Virus record (IMG/VR): IMGVR_UViG_3300049218_000200
Location: 1 to 44,628 of that record
From: a virus
DNA length: 44,628 bases
Direction: 5' to 3' (one strand)
The notes below the pieces were generated by a model. The model was not told the DNA's origin, ran no database searches, and saw only the letters and a program-made list of their open reading frames with translations. The stretch's first letter is position 1; every line of letters begins with the position of its first letter. The translations under genes were made by a program, and so were the position numbers. Shown piece by piece: positions 7,954 through 14,516 of this stretch.

Positions 7954-8463
7954 CTACTCCTTCGTGGGTTGAGTGCGCGGCTTGAGGTTCTTCAGGGCCC
8001 AGTGCACACGGTTCGCCTGCCACAACGTGCGGATCTGCAGGGAGCCTTTGATGGGATTGCGTTTGCTGCGCAGAAACGCCTCCAGGCCGGCCTCGTCCCA
8101 GCCGAGACGATCCAGATCCCGACGGAGCATTTCGAACTCGCTGGGGCCGGCGAGCGTTGTCTCCGGGTGGATCTGATCGTGGCGGCCTTCGGTGCCCTTC
8201 TTCTGGCCGTCGCGCGTCGTCTGGCTCCGCTTGCGCTTTTTCGCCGGGAACTTGTTGCCGACAGCGTTCTGCAGCAGATCGATGAGGCGCTTGGCCTCGT
8301 CGAGCGTGAGTTCCGAGAAGCTGGCGATCGGCCGCTTGACCTCGGCCGCTGCCCAGGCGACGCGCTGCTCGCGCGACGGGCCGGGACAGTCGAGTCCGTG
8401 ACGCTCCCACTGCTGGTACAGGGTTTGCAGGCGCGTGCGCTGTGCTGGGGTCAGGAGGCTCAT
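7954..8463 (-). CDS. Early phage protein, GemA (Mu gp16)-like candidate
   Basis: 169 residues. The start at 8463 is chosen because its ATG overlaps the upstream stop as ATGA. The N-terminal part (LTPAQRTRLQTLYQQWERHG, then EVKRPIASFSELTLDEAKRLIDLL) resembles phage early proteins where a conserved IxSFxxLTxxEAxxLI segment occurs. A basic linker (PAKKRKRSQ) and a second helical domain follow. Mu places the regulatory protein GemA in the early region, so GemA-like is possible, but I cannot confirm it. It is cytoplasmic. Confidence 0.6.
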   Translation of the reverse strand: MSLLTPAQRTRLQTLYQQWERHGLDCPGPSREQRVAWAAAEVKRPIASFSELTLDEAKRLIDLLQNAVGNKFPAKKRKRSQTTRDGQKKGTEGRHDQIHPETTLAGPSEFEMLRRDLDRLGWDEAGLEAFLRSKRNPIKGSLQIRTLWQANRVHWALKNLKPRTQPTKE

Positions 8464-9110
8464 TGGTGGCCTCGATTGTGGAACCAGCGGAGGATACAGA
8501 GGCAAGAGCAGACCCGCACGCCTGAAGAATTGAAGACCCAGGAGCTGCCCGCCAGCGCATTAGGGCACGCTGCGCACAGGCCGAGTTGATCTCGGCGGAC
8601 GGCCTCTTCGACGGACACATTTGCCGTCGCACTTGGGACAGAGGCAGCCATGCGTTCGGATGTACTCGCGCAGGGCGGTTTCAACGGCTGCGCGAAAGGC
8701 TGCGCGCTCGATTCGCCGGCGTTCACGATAGTCCGCCTGCTGGCATCGTGGGCCGCAGAAACGTTTGGTTCCGTCGACCTTTCGGCCACATCCTGCCTGG
8801 CAGACGCGCATTCGCGGTTCATCCTCTCTTCCGCTCGCTGGTTGGCGAGCTGCAAGCCGAGCAGGCCGTAGCCTGCGATGTCCTGGTAGGGCGATTCGCC
8901 GTCCTTGTCCGCGCCGGCGGCGATGCGCGAGAGCTTGTCGAAGATGCGCGCGATCGGCAGCACGTCGTCGAGCTGGGCGGCGGTGACACCGTTCGGATAC
9001 AGCAGGCGCAGAAAGTCGCCGGAGCGGCCGAAGCTGTCGCCATACGCGCGCTGTTTGCGGTCGACCAGCAGGCCGACTTCCGCTCCGAGCATTTCGTAGG
9101 TTGGCTTCAT
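8460..9110 (-). CDS. DUF1599/Nmad1-like protein; C-terminal half doubtful
   Basis: The frame encodes 216 residues. Residues 1-95 match the pattern of the phage DUF1599 family (nucleotide modification associated domain 1): KQRAYGDSFGRSG, RIFDKLSRIA and ESPYQDIAGYGLLGL. Its exact role is unknown. From about residue 100 to 167 the sequence turns low-complexity (Ser, Ala, Pro) exactly where another frame (8560-8811) encodes a convincing zinc-ribbon protein. The last 45 residues again look real (CAACPN, then CSCLC). A frameshift or two separate genes in this frame is likely. The ATG overlaps the TGA of the upstream 39-residue ORF. The stop overlaps the next start. Confidence 0.6.
   Translation of the reverse strand: MKPTYEMLGAEVGLLVDRKQRAYGDSFGRSGDFLRLLYPNGVTAAQLDDVLPIARIFDKLSRIAAGADKDGESPYQDIAGYGLLGLQLANQRAEERMNRECASARQDVAERSTEPNVSAAHDASRRTIVNAGESSAQPFAQPLKPPCASTSERMAASVPSATANVSVEEAVRRDQLGLCAACPNALAGSSWVFNSSGVRVCSCLCILRWFHNRGHQ
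8560..8811 (-). CDS. Small zinc-ribbon protein nested in the previous frame
   Basis: 83 residues: CQAGCGRKVDGTKRFCGPRC (CxxxC plus CxxxC) followed by ADYRERRRIER, a pattern seen in short phage and plasmid zinc-finger proteins, and a second cluster CLCPKCDGKC. Its coding character is clearly better than the overlapping frame over the same bases. Starting at ATG 8811 it would begin where the DUF1599-like domain ends. No strong Shine-Dalgarno sequence precedes it, so coupling or a frameshifted fusion is possible. Confidence 0.55.
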   Translation of the reverse strand: MRVCQAGCGRKVDGTKRFCGPRCQQADYRERRRIERAAFRAAVETALREYIRTHGCLCPKCDGKCVRRRGRPPRSTRPVRSVP

Positions 9111-9226
9111 ATAAACCTCCCGCTCTCCGAATCGTCGTCCGGTGTAGGAGCGATATTGCAGCCGAGCGCCAGGCAGATCACACTGCGAACAAGAACGAGC
9201 AGGAAAAGAAACCCGATGGCGATCAT
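9107..9226 (-). CDS. 39-residue membrane peptide
   Basis: ATG 9226 to TGA 9107. The ORF opens with a hydrophobic helix (MIAIGFLFLLVLVRSVICLAL) and ends with an acidic tail (TPDDDSESGRF). It fills a gap that would otherwise be empty, and both ends overlap neighbours as ATGA (with 9223 and with 9110). That makes translation likely. The function is unknown; a single-span membrane peptide in an early operon could act in exclusion or host takeover. Confidence 0.55.
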   Translation of the reverse strand: MIAIGFLFLLVLVRSVICLALGCNIAPTPDDDSESGRFI

Positions 9227-9534
9227 TGCTGTTGAGCTCCTGCTCCGGGCTGCATGGCGAGCGAAGGCGGCGGCGCGGGGAGTTCGATCGTGGGCGGCAC
9301 CAGCCGCGTGTGGCCGAAGTAACCGACGTCGACCAAATCAGCCGAGAGGGTGACGCTCACCACGACGTTGACGCGGTCGTCCTTCGCCCAGCCGTTAATG
9401 TTGACGGCCGTGAGCCGCGCGTCCAGCTCGCCGCGCTCGATGGCGTCGGCGATGGCGCGCAGGCCGTCGACCAGGTTGTGCTGCAGAGATTCGCGGATGC
9501 TGTCGGGTTCGAAGGTGCGGCGTTGTCGGCTCAT
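9223..9534 (-). CDS. Hypothetical early protein
   Basis: 103 residues starting MSRQRRTFEPDS at an ATG that overlaps the upstream stop (ATGA). The N-terminal half is helical (LVDGLRAIADAIERGELDARL), the middle predicts beta strands (VNVVVSVTLSADL), and the end is a Pro/Gln-rich tail. No family recognised. Its stop overlaps the start of the 39-residue membrane peptide. Confidence 0.6.
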   Translation of the reverse strand: MSRQRRTFEPDSIRESLQHNLVDGLRAIADAIERGELDARLTAVNINGWAKDDRVNVVVSVTLSADLVDVGYFGHTRLVPPTIELPAPPPSLAMQPGAGAQQQ

Positions 9535-9827
9535 GCGGTCTTCCTCATCGGGCGGGTTACGGCGACGGGGCCGCGTCGCTCGGTCTTGAATTCGCGGAGC
9601 TGGGCGCGGAGGTCGTCGGCACGATCGTTTGCGGCCTTCAGCTTGTCGCGCAGGTTCTGGTTGGCGGCGTGTAGGCGGTCGAGCGCGGCGTTGGCGTTGA
9701 AGAGCTGCAGCTCGATGCGGTTGCCGCGCTGCTCGAAAGCCTGGGCGACTTCGACCAGGTGCGCGTTCACCGCCCAGTAGTCTTGCGGCGCAATCTTGAT
9801 GTCGCGATGGCAACGCGGGCAGATCAT
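9531..9827 (-). CDS. Short zinc-hook/coiled-coil protein
   Basis: 98 residues. A CPRC pair opens the protein (MICPRCHRDI), and residues 25-80 form a long charged helix (LHAANQNLRDKLKAANDRAD) with heptad-like spacing, probably a coiled coil. The ATG at 9827 overlaps the upstream TGA as TGATG, which I used to set the start. A longer in-frame ORF reaching 10082 is Arg/Leu-rich and non-coding in appearance. Function unknown. Confidence 0.6.
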   Translation of the reverse strand: MICPRCHRDIKIAPQDYWAVNAHLVEVAQAFEQRGNRIELQLFNANAALDRLHAANQNLRDKLKAANDRADDLRAQLREFKTERRGPVAVTRPMRKTA

Positions 9828-10075
9828 CACGCGACTCCTTCGAGCTTCAGCGAGGCTTGGGCCGGCTGCTGGACTTTGTGGCGCGGGCAGTAGTCCAGGT
9901 CTTCGCCGACGCTGGTTGCGCAGCGCGAGCAGATGTCGGCATCGCAGGTCTTGCCGGGACGCACCGGAAAGTCGCAGAGCTTGTCCGCGAAACGATTGCA
10001 GAAGTGGCAGCGCTTGCGTTTCGCGCCGCGCGTGCAGATGTGCATGGAGCCGTGTGGCGTGTCGATCCAGGGCAT
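9827..10075 (-). CDS. Small cysteine-rich zinc-ribbon protein
   Basis: 82 residues from ATG 10075 (TGATG overlap; a GTG three bases earlier is the alternative). CHFCNRFADKLC and CDADICSRC plus CPRH give eight potential zinc ligands, suggesting two zinc knuckles. No catalytic motif is visible. Phages often carry such small proteins in early operons; a role in binding nucleic acid or a host protein is a guess. Confidence 0.62.
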   Translation of the reverse strand: MPWIDTPHGSMHICTRGAKRKRCHFCNRFADKLCDFPVRPGKTCDADICSRCATSVGEDLDYCPRHKVQQPAQASLKLEGVA

Positions 10076-10557
10076 CACTCACCAGCCTTTCCGGCGCGCT
10101 CTTTGCGGATGGCGTCGCGGGTGAAGTTGGCGGCCGAGATCATGCTGTTGCGGGCGTCTTCGGGGTCGAGCGGCTGCTTCCACGCGCAGATGGACGCGGT
10201 GTCGTAGACCAGCACGGCGGCGATCGCGCCGGAGCGCTGGCGCAGGCTGGCGAGCTCGCGTTCGAACTCCGCGGTGCCCAGCAGCGGGACGCCCGGCGCG
10301 TTGCGCACGCCCACGCCGCCGCGGATGGGCGCGATGGGCTGCGGAGGCTTCGGCGGTCCCTTGCGCTGCGCTTCGGCCTTCAGCTCCTCGCGGCTGGGGC
10401 AGTTGACGGCGTGCATCGTCAACTCGTCAAAGTCGCCCTTCGACGGATCGAGCGCGATGGTGACGCCGTTGGTGGTGCGCCACAGCTCGATGGGGCGCCT
10501 GCACTGCTTCCCGCGGCAAGGGCGCGCGGCGAGGAACTGGTAGCCGGCGCGGCGCAT
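10075..10557 (-). CDS. Hypothetical early protein with Cys pair
   Basis: 160 residues from ATG 10557. The N-terminal third, RPCRGKQCRRPIELW, then LDPSKGDFDELTMHAVNCPSREE, looks like a metal-binding domain of the kind where a protein checks small-molecule or RNA ligands. A Pro-rich linker and a helical C-terminus follow. It lies 10 bases after the upstream stop, with no clear Shine-Dalgarno. The start is therefore less certain. Function unknown. Confidence 0.55.
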   Translation of the reverse strand: MRRAGYQFLAARPCRGKQCRRPIELWRTTNGVTIALDPSKGDFDELTMHAVNCPSREELKAEAQRKGPPKPPQPIAPIRGGVGVRNAPGVPLLGTAEFERELASLRQRSGAIAAVLVYDTASICAWKQPLDPEDARNSMISAANFTRDAIRKERAGKAGE

Positions 10558-10567
10558 CTCATGGCGA

Positions 10568-11185
10568 TTATTTGGTAGTGGCAAGGCCGGCCTCCCCTTC
10601 GAGCAGCTCCAGGCGGAGCTGGTTGGCAAACTGATCGGTGGTTATGGAGCCGCGCTGCATGGCGAGGCAGAGGCGCAGCTCGCTGAGCGCCTGGGCGCGA
10701 TACGGCTTCAGCGTCTCTTCCACCTCGGCGGGGTCGGCGGCGATCCAGTAGCCGTCGCCCCCGCGATCGCTGCAGATGAGCACGCCGAAGTGCATGCGCA
10801 GATCGTGCACGAGCTGCTTGACGCCGCGCGGCGTGGAGTGCGTGCGCTCGACCAGGGCGAGCAGCGGGACGGAGCGCTGGCGGCCCTGGTGGATGCGCAG
10901 CATGACGAGGAGCTGGACGTGCTCGGGGTCGGGCGGGAACGGGCAGTCGCGGCCGGCGATCACGTCGTCCACGCGGCGCGCCGCGCGGTGGGCGTAGGTT
11001 TCGAAGAGACTGCCCGGCGGGGGCGCCTGCATCCCCCGGTGTAGCTCGCGTTCGAAGTCGGTATCGATTGCCATCAGTCCTCCTTGGGTTGGTGGTGCGG
11101 CAAGCGCATCGAACGCCGCCAGAACCATGCCGCCGTAGCTGCCGTCGTTCGCCTCGATGGGCTTCCTCATGCGGAGCGCGCTCAT
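10568..11185 (-). CDS. Winged-helix-like early protein
   Basis: 205 residues if started at the ATGA overlap (11185). A second in-frame ATG at 11074 has a much better Shine-Dalgarno sequence (AAGGAGGACTG), so a 168-residue form may be the main product, or both are made. Residues about 100-165 of the long form (VQLLVMLRIHQGRQRSVPLLAL, then GVKQLVHDLRMHFG, then GGDGYWIAADP) have the helix-turn-helix plus YW wing layout of phage winged-helix proteins. A regulatory or replication-accessory role is inferred. Confidence 0.6.
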   Translation of the reverse strand: MSALRMRKPIEANDGSYGGMVLAAFDALAAPPTQGGLMAIDTDFERELHRGMQAPPPGSLFETYAHRAARRVDDVIAGRDCPFPPDPEHVQLLVMLRIHQGRQRSVPLLALVERTHSTPRGVKQLVHDLRMHFGVLICSDRGGDGYWIAADPAEVEETLKPYRAQALSELRLCLAMQRGSITTDQFANQLRLELLEGEAGLATTK

Positions 11186-11574
11186 AGCCGTATTCCCGCT
11201 GCGGGCGTGTTCTTGTAGCTGTTGAAGTCGAAGTAGCGGAAGCCGCGGAAGCCGCTGTAGAAGACGCGTTCGCGGATGCGGTCGCAGCCCGAGGTGCAGA
11301 TCGCGACCCAGTGATCGGGCCGGATATGCCACTCGCTCTCCTGGCCGTCGAGGCGTGACAGCCTCGGCAGCGTTCCGTCGTTCTGCACGATGCGCTTGAC
11401 CTTGAAGCTGCCGAGGATGCGCCCCTGGTAGGTCCACCAGAGGCGCTCGATCGGCTGCTTCGGCTTGCCGCGGCCGAGCGTGAAGTAGAAATCGCCGAAT
11501 GGGATGTCGCTGAAGATCTCGGCGACGGTCTTAGCGGGCACTGCGGCCGGCCAGGTTCTGATGATGTCCGCCAT
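11182..11574 (-). CDS. Hypothetical early protein
   Basis: 130 residues starting MADIIRTWPAA at 11574, where the ATG overlaps the TAA of the upstream lipoprotein (TAATG) and AAGGGGAC lies just ahead. It is rich in aromatic residues (GDFYFTLGRG, ERLWWTYQGRILGSF, GFRGFRYFDFNSY), suggesting a compact beta fold. The pattern of a basic, aromatic surface could fit nucleic-acid binding. I recognise no family. Confidence 0.6.
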   Translation of the reverse strand: MADIIRTWPAAVPAKTVAEIFSDIPFGDFYFTLGRGKPKQPIERLWWTYQGRILGSFKVKRIVQNDGTLPRLSRLDGQESEWHIRPDHWVAICTSGCDRIRERVFYSGFRGFRYFDFNSYKNTPAAGIRL

Positions 11575-11711
11575 TACCGTCCCCTTTTCGCGAGCGGGTG
11601 TGGGCCTGGATGGACGGGGCCTCCCAGCCGCTCGAAGTGCAGGTTTGCGTGGACGCAGCCGGTGAGGCCCAGTAGCAGTGCAGCGCACAGAATCATCTTT
11701 ACGGTTTTCAT
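11574..11711 (-). CDS. 45-residue lipoprotein
   Basis: ATG 11711 to TAA 11574, with AAGGAG eight bases ahead. MKTVKMILCAALLLGLTGC is a textbook lipoprotein signal with the lipobox LTGC, followed by a 27-residue basic, Pro/His-rich mature part. It ends with a TAATG overlap. An exported lipoprotein among early cytoplasmic genes could be a superinfection-exclusion or Cor-like factor or an entry blocker. This is inference from its localisation only. Confidence 0.6.
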   Translation of the reverse strand: MKTVKMILCAALLLGLTGCVHANLHFERLGGPVHPGPHPLAKRGR

Positions 11712-11737
11712 CGTGTTCTCCTTGGAATCGGGCCGGG

Positions 11738-12166
11738 TTAGAGGTGCGTGGAGGGTTGGTCCGCCGGGAACTTCCAGTGGATGAGGTCGCCGTGGAATGG
11801 CAGGACTTCGCGCGGCCAGAAGAGCATCATGGCGCGCAAGTCCGAGAAGCCATCCCTGCGCGCCAGCGCCTCCATCTCGTCGTCAGCTAAGCCGTCCCCA
11901 TCGATTGCTATTCGCGGCTGCACGAGGACAACGTGCTCACCTGCGATGTAGTCGCAGTAGAGGGAGCCGATTTCGATGCCGATGTCCTGCACCCGCGTGA
12001 TCGTCGAATCGAGCAGCTTGCGGCACTGCTTCGTTCGCATGGCGTAGTAGCCGACGAATCTCTGCCCTGCTTTCGGGCGAGACTTCCTCTTGCCGCGGAT
12101 CGTGTGCGTCTTCTCGCCACGCTCCACCGGACCGACGAACTGCTTCTGGAAGCTGTACGCCGGCAT
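11738..12166 (-). CDS. ASCH-domain protein
   Basis: 142 residues. The opening YSFQKQFVGPVERGEKTHTIRGKRK is the ASCH fold signature (lysine and arginine of the KxxTIR segment), followed by AGQRFVGYYAMRTKQCRKLL, then DGFSDLRAMMLFW and GDLIHWKF. ASCH proteins bind RNA or modified nucleosides; YqfB-type members hydrolyse N4-acetylcytidine. The phage role is unknown. The ATG overlaps the TGA of the upstream gene (TGATG). Confidence 0.75.
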   Translation of the reverse strand: MPAYSFQKQFVGPVERGEKTHTIRGKRKSRPKAGQRFVGYYAMRTKQCRKLLDSTITRVQDIGIEIGSLYCDYIAGEHVVLVQPRIAIDGDGLADDEMEALARRDGFSDLRAMMLFWPREVLPFHGDLIHWKFPADQPSTHL

Positions 12167-12528
12167 CAGGCCACCTCCCCGAGCGGTTCGCCTTCGTCGC
12201 AGAATGCGATGAGGCTGGAGCCGCTACGAATCAGCAGCCGTCGCGAGTCGAGGTATGCGATTTCATCGTCGAGATCGTCCGTCGCTGTGGCAAGGTCGTA
12301 CCAGGTGTAGTCATCTCCTGGAACTTCTACCGTCAGACAGCTCGACTCGATGACGCCAGTCGCGCGTTCGTAGGCGAAGGTCATCTCGGCTGCGCGCATG
12401 GGCGACATGGCGGCGCGGCGGTCGATCAGCTCTTCGAGCGCGACGGGGTCGATCAGCTTGCTGCCGATCGAGCGCATCGACTCGGCAAGCGCCTGGAGCT
12501 GGAGGTCGTTGAGGTTAGACAGTCGCAT
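12166..12528 (-). CDS. Hypothetical acidic early protein
   Basis: 120 residues starting MRLSNLNDLQ at 12528 behind a strong AGGAGGCAACG ribosome-binding site, which sets the start inside the end of the upstream gene. The N-terminal half is helical (LQALAESMRSIGSKL, EELIDRRAAM); the C-terminal half is acidic (DDYTWYDLATATDDLDDEIAYLDSRR) with no Cys. No family recognised. Confidence 0.6.
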   Translation of the reverse strand: MRLSNLNDLQLQALAESMRSIGSKLIDPVALEELIDRRAAMSPMRAAEMTFAYERATGVIESSCLTVEVPGDDYTWYDLATATDDLDDEIAYLDSRRLLIRSGSSLIAFCDEGEPLGEVA

Positions 12529-13018
12529 CGTTGCCTCCTGGCTGCTGCATTCTGAGCGCATCAGTTATTTGCTGAAGCAGATCAACTCGTCCGCAAAGCA
12601 TCGCCACGTCCTCGATTGCAGGACCAAAGAACGGCTTCGAGATGACCTTCTGCGGGCCGCCGTGGAAGACCTGGTCGAATACCTCGGCGTGGTAGCGGGT
12701 GGCGCATGCCGGCGCGCTGCAGACGGTGTGGTTGGGGTCCAGCCAGCAGCAGGGCTGGCCGTCCGTGACGCAGGCGCGGGTTTCAGTGCAGCCGCAGAAG
12801 CGGCAGCGCTCCACGCCGTCGCCCAGGTGCTGCTCGTAGATTTCGGCCTTGTCTTCGGGGCTGAGCGAGTGCCACCAGGCGTCGAGCTGCGGCTCCGTGA
12901 GGCAGAGCGCGTTCTCGCCGTCGAGCACGACCGAGTAGATGGCAGCCGAGCCGGCGCGGCGCAGGCCACGATGGCGCAGATGATGACGGATGCGGGATGC
13001 GTTGGTGGGCTGATTCAT
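12515..13018 (-). CDS. Phage zinc-binding protein with CxxC/CCW cluster
   Basis: 167 residues from ATG 13018. After a basic N-terminus (RIRHHLRHRGLRR), a cysteine-rich segment reads CRFCGCTETRACVTDGQPCC and then WLDPNHTVCSAPAC. It is the layout of a widely distributed phage and bacterial zinc-binding module of unknown role. The C-terminal part is helical. It overlaps the next gene by 14 bases, with that gene's Shine-Dalgarno inside its coding end. Confidence 0.62.
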   Translation of the reverse strand: MNQPTNASRIRHHLRHRGLRRAGSAAIYSVVLDGENALCLTEPQLDAWWHSLSPEDKAEIYEQHLGDGVERCRFCGCTETRACVTDGQPCCWLDPNHTVCSAPACATRYHAEVFDQVFHGGPQKVISKPFFGPAIEDVAMLCGRVDLLQQITDALRMQQPGGNDATV

Positions 13019-13086
13019 GGTTTCAGAACTCCGTTCTCCTCGCGGGTGTCGCGATCGGCGATGGTCTTGCAGTGGCGGCGGATGGA

Positions 13087-13146
13087 CTAAAGCTGCGTGC
13101 GCAGGGTCGTCAGGTACTCGGTAGTGTTGCGGTCGGCCAGCTTCAT
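13087..13146 (-). CDS. Possible 19-residue ORF
   Basis: ATG 13146 overlaps the TGA of the upstream gene (ATGA) and the frame ends at TAG 13087, encoding MKLADRNTTEYLTTLRTQL. It keeps the overlap pattern of the operon and fills a 60-base gap. A peptide this short may be fortuitous. Confidence 0.25.
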   Translation of the reverse strand: MKLADRNTTEYLTTLRTQL

Positions 13147-13445
13147 TGCGGCACCGCCGATCCGGGGTGCACGTTGTGCTGCGCAACGTTCATTCCCAGT
13201 TCCCGCGCCAAGGTAATGGCATCGCGCTCCAACCGATCGCCGTCGCCTTCGCAGATTCCCAGCAGACCCTGGAGAAGAATGTGTATGTTGGCGGCTGGGT
13301 CCGTTTTGTCCTTCGCCGACTTCTGAATGCCCTGCAGGAACTTCGCGTTGCAGAGCAAGAGGGTGATCAGGCGGCAATCGCGCTTGTCGTCTTCCGTGAC
13401 CTCGCGCTCCTCGGGTACGACCATTTCGGCGCTGTTGAGCTTCAT
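13143..13445 (-). CDS. Hypothetical early protein
   Basis: 100 residues starting MKLNSAEMVVPEE; the ATG overlaps the upstream TGA as TGATG. The N-terminal half, REVTEDDKRDCRLITLLLCN, and GICEGDGDRLERDAITLARE suggest two helices around a central loop. No family recognised. Cytoplasmic. Confidence 0.55.
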   Translation of the reverse strand: MKLNSAEMVVPEEREVTEDDKRDCRLITLLLCNAKFLQGIQKSAKDKTDPAANIHILLQGLLGICEGDGDRLERDAITLARELGMNVAQHNVHPGSAVPQ

Positions 13446-14017
13446 CAGGCGGCCTTCTTTCCAGCCTTGGCGGCTTTGGCGGCTAGTTCGGCTAACGCCT
13501 CTTCAGCCTTGCGGGTGATCTCTTCCTGCGTCTCGACGGTGAGCGACGGAGAGCTGGTCTTCGCGGAGAAGCAGCGCAGGTAGGCGAGCCGGATGGAGTC
13601 GGCGGCGCTCTTCGGCCACTTGTGCGTGGTGATGAAGCGGTGCGCATCCTTCACCAGCGAGAACTCGCTGCGCTCGGTGAAGAGGTTGCCGAAGAACTTG
13701 CCGAGGCGGGCCTCGCGCATCAGATCGCGGAGATTGGCGGTCGCGTCGTCGTCGATCTCGACCGTGGTGCTGGTGGTTGCGGTGGCGACGTGCGCCGACG
13801 AGGTGAGACGCTTGGACTTGGGGGCGTTATCCGGGACGGTGCCGAAGGCGAGCAGCGCGGCGAGCACCTTGTCCTTGAACGCGTCCTCTTCCTTCTTCGC
13901 GCCCTCGCGAATGCCTTTCCAGTAGAGGTACTTGCCACAGTCGTTATCGAACGACTTCACGTCGAGCGAGGGCGTAGGTACGTCGGGGGCTTGGTTGAGT
14001 TCGATCAGCGGGTTCAT
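13445..14017 (-). CDS. Hypothetical early protein with Ala/Lys-rich helical tail
   Basis: 190 residues from ATG 14017 behind AAGGAG at nine bases. Residues 25-60 are basic and aromatic (FDNDCGKYLYWKGIREG), the middle contains a Thr-rich linker, and the last 40 residues form an Ala/Lys/Glu helix (EEITRKAEEALAELAAKAAKA). Its position after the MuB-like gene matches the semi-essential early region of Mu, which is variable between phages. No function assigned. Confidence 0.6.
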   Translation of the reverse strand: MNPLIELNQAPDVPTPSLDVKSFDNDCGKYLYWKGIREGAKKEEDAFKDKVLAALLAFGTVPDNAPKSKRLTSSAHVATATTSTTVEIDDDATANLRDLMREARLGKFFGNLFTERSEFSLVKDAHRFITTHKWPKSAADSIRLAYLRCFSAKTSSPSLTVETQEEITRKAEEALAELAAKAAKAGKKAA

Positions 14018-14286
14018 CGTGCGGAGTCTCCTTCGGTGGCGGGTTGGGGTTGGGGGATGTGAGCCTGAGCGGGCTCGAAGGTGCCGTTGTGCAGGTAGCG
14101 CTCGATCAGGGCGAGTGCCGAGCCCTGGCCGCAGCAAAGGACTGACTCTGGAAAGAAATCGCCGAGCTGCGGCTCAAACGGCGGTGAAACCTTCAGCACA
14201 CCGACAGAGCTGATCGTCAGCTCGCGCCAGTGTGCGTCCACCGCCTGAGCCTGTCCGCAACCGGAGCAATAAGCAGTCGTCGCCAT
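14014..14286 (-). CDS. Hypothetical protein with N-terminal Cys pair
   Basis: 90 residues; YCSGCGQ near the N-terminus and CCGQG in the middle could bind zinc. The C-terminus is Gln/Pro-rich. Both ends are coupled to neighbours by 1- and 4-base overlaps (TGATG upstream, ATGA downstream). Confidence 0.5.
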   Translation of the reverse strand: MATTAYCSGCGQAQAVDAHWRELTISSVGVLKVSPPFEPQLGDFFPESVLCCGQGSALALIERYLHNGTFEPAQAHIPQPQPATEGDSAR

Positions 14287-14504
14287 CAGCGCACCAGCCG
14301 ATCAAAGACGCCGCTGTACCACGCCCACGCAACATCGCAGGCGAGGGCTGCGCAGACCAGCACGAACAAGGTTTTGAAGGCGAAGTCGATGACTCGGACG
14401 ATGCGCTTCTGGCGGACGATCATGACGTAGGCGACCTCGCTATCGCCGTCGGAGTCGATGGACACGTAGACGTCGTGCTGGCGGATATTCTGTGAGGCTT
14501 TCAT
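14286..14504 (-). CDS. Small membrane protein
   Basis: 72 residues. A polar N-terminus is followed by one membrane span (about 40-62, DFAFKTLFVLVCAALACDVAWAW). It is likely an inner-membrane protein with the N-terminus in the cytoplasm because of the basic residues preceding the span (RQKRIVRV). It sits directly after the MuB-like gene. Function unknown. Confidence 0.6.
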   Translation of the reverse strand: MKASQNIRQHDVYVSIDSDGDSEVAYVMIVRQKRIVRVIDFAFKTLFVLVCAALACDVAWAWYSGVFDRLVR

Positions 14505-14516
14505 GCGGCGCTTCTC

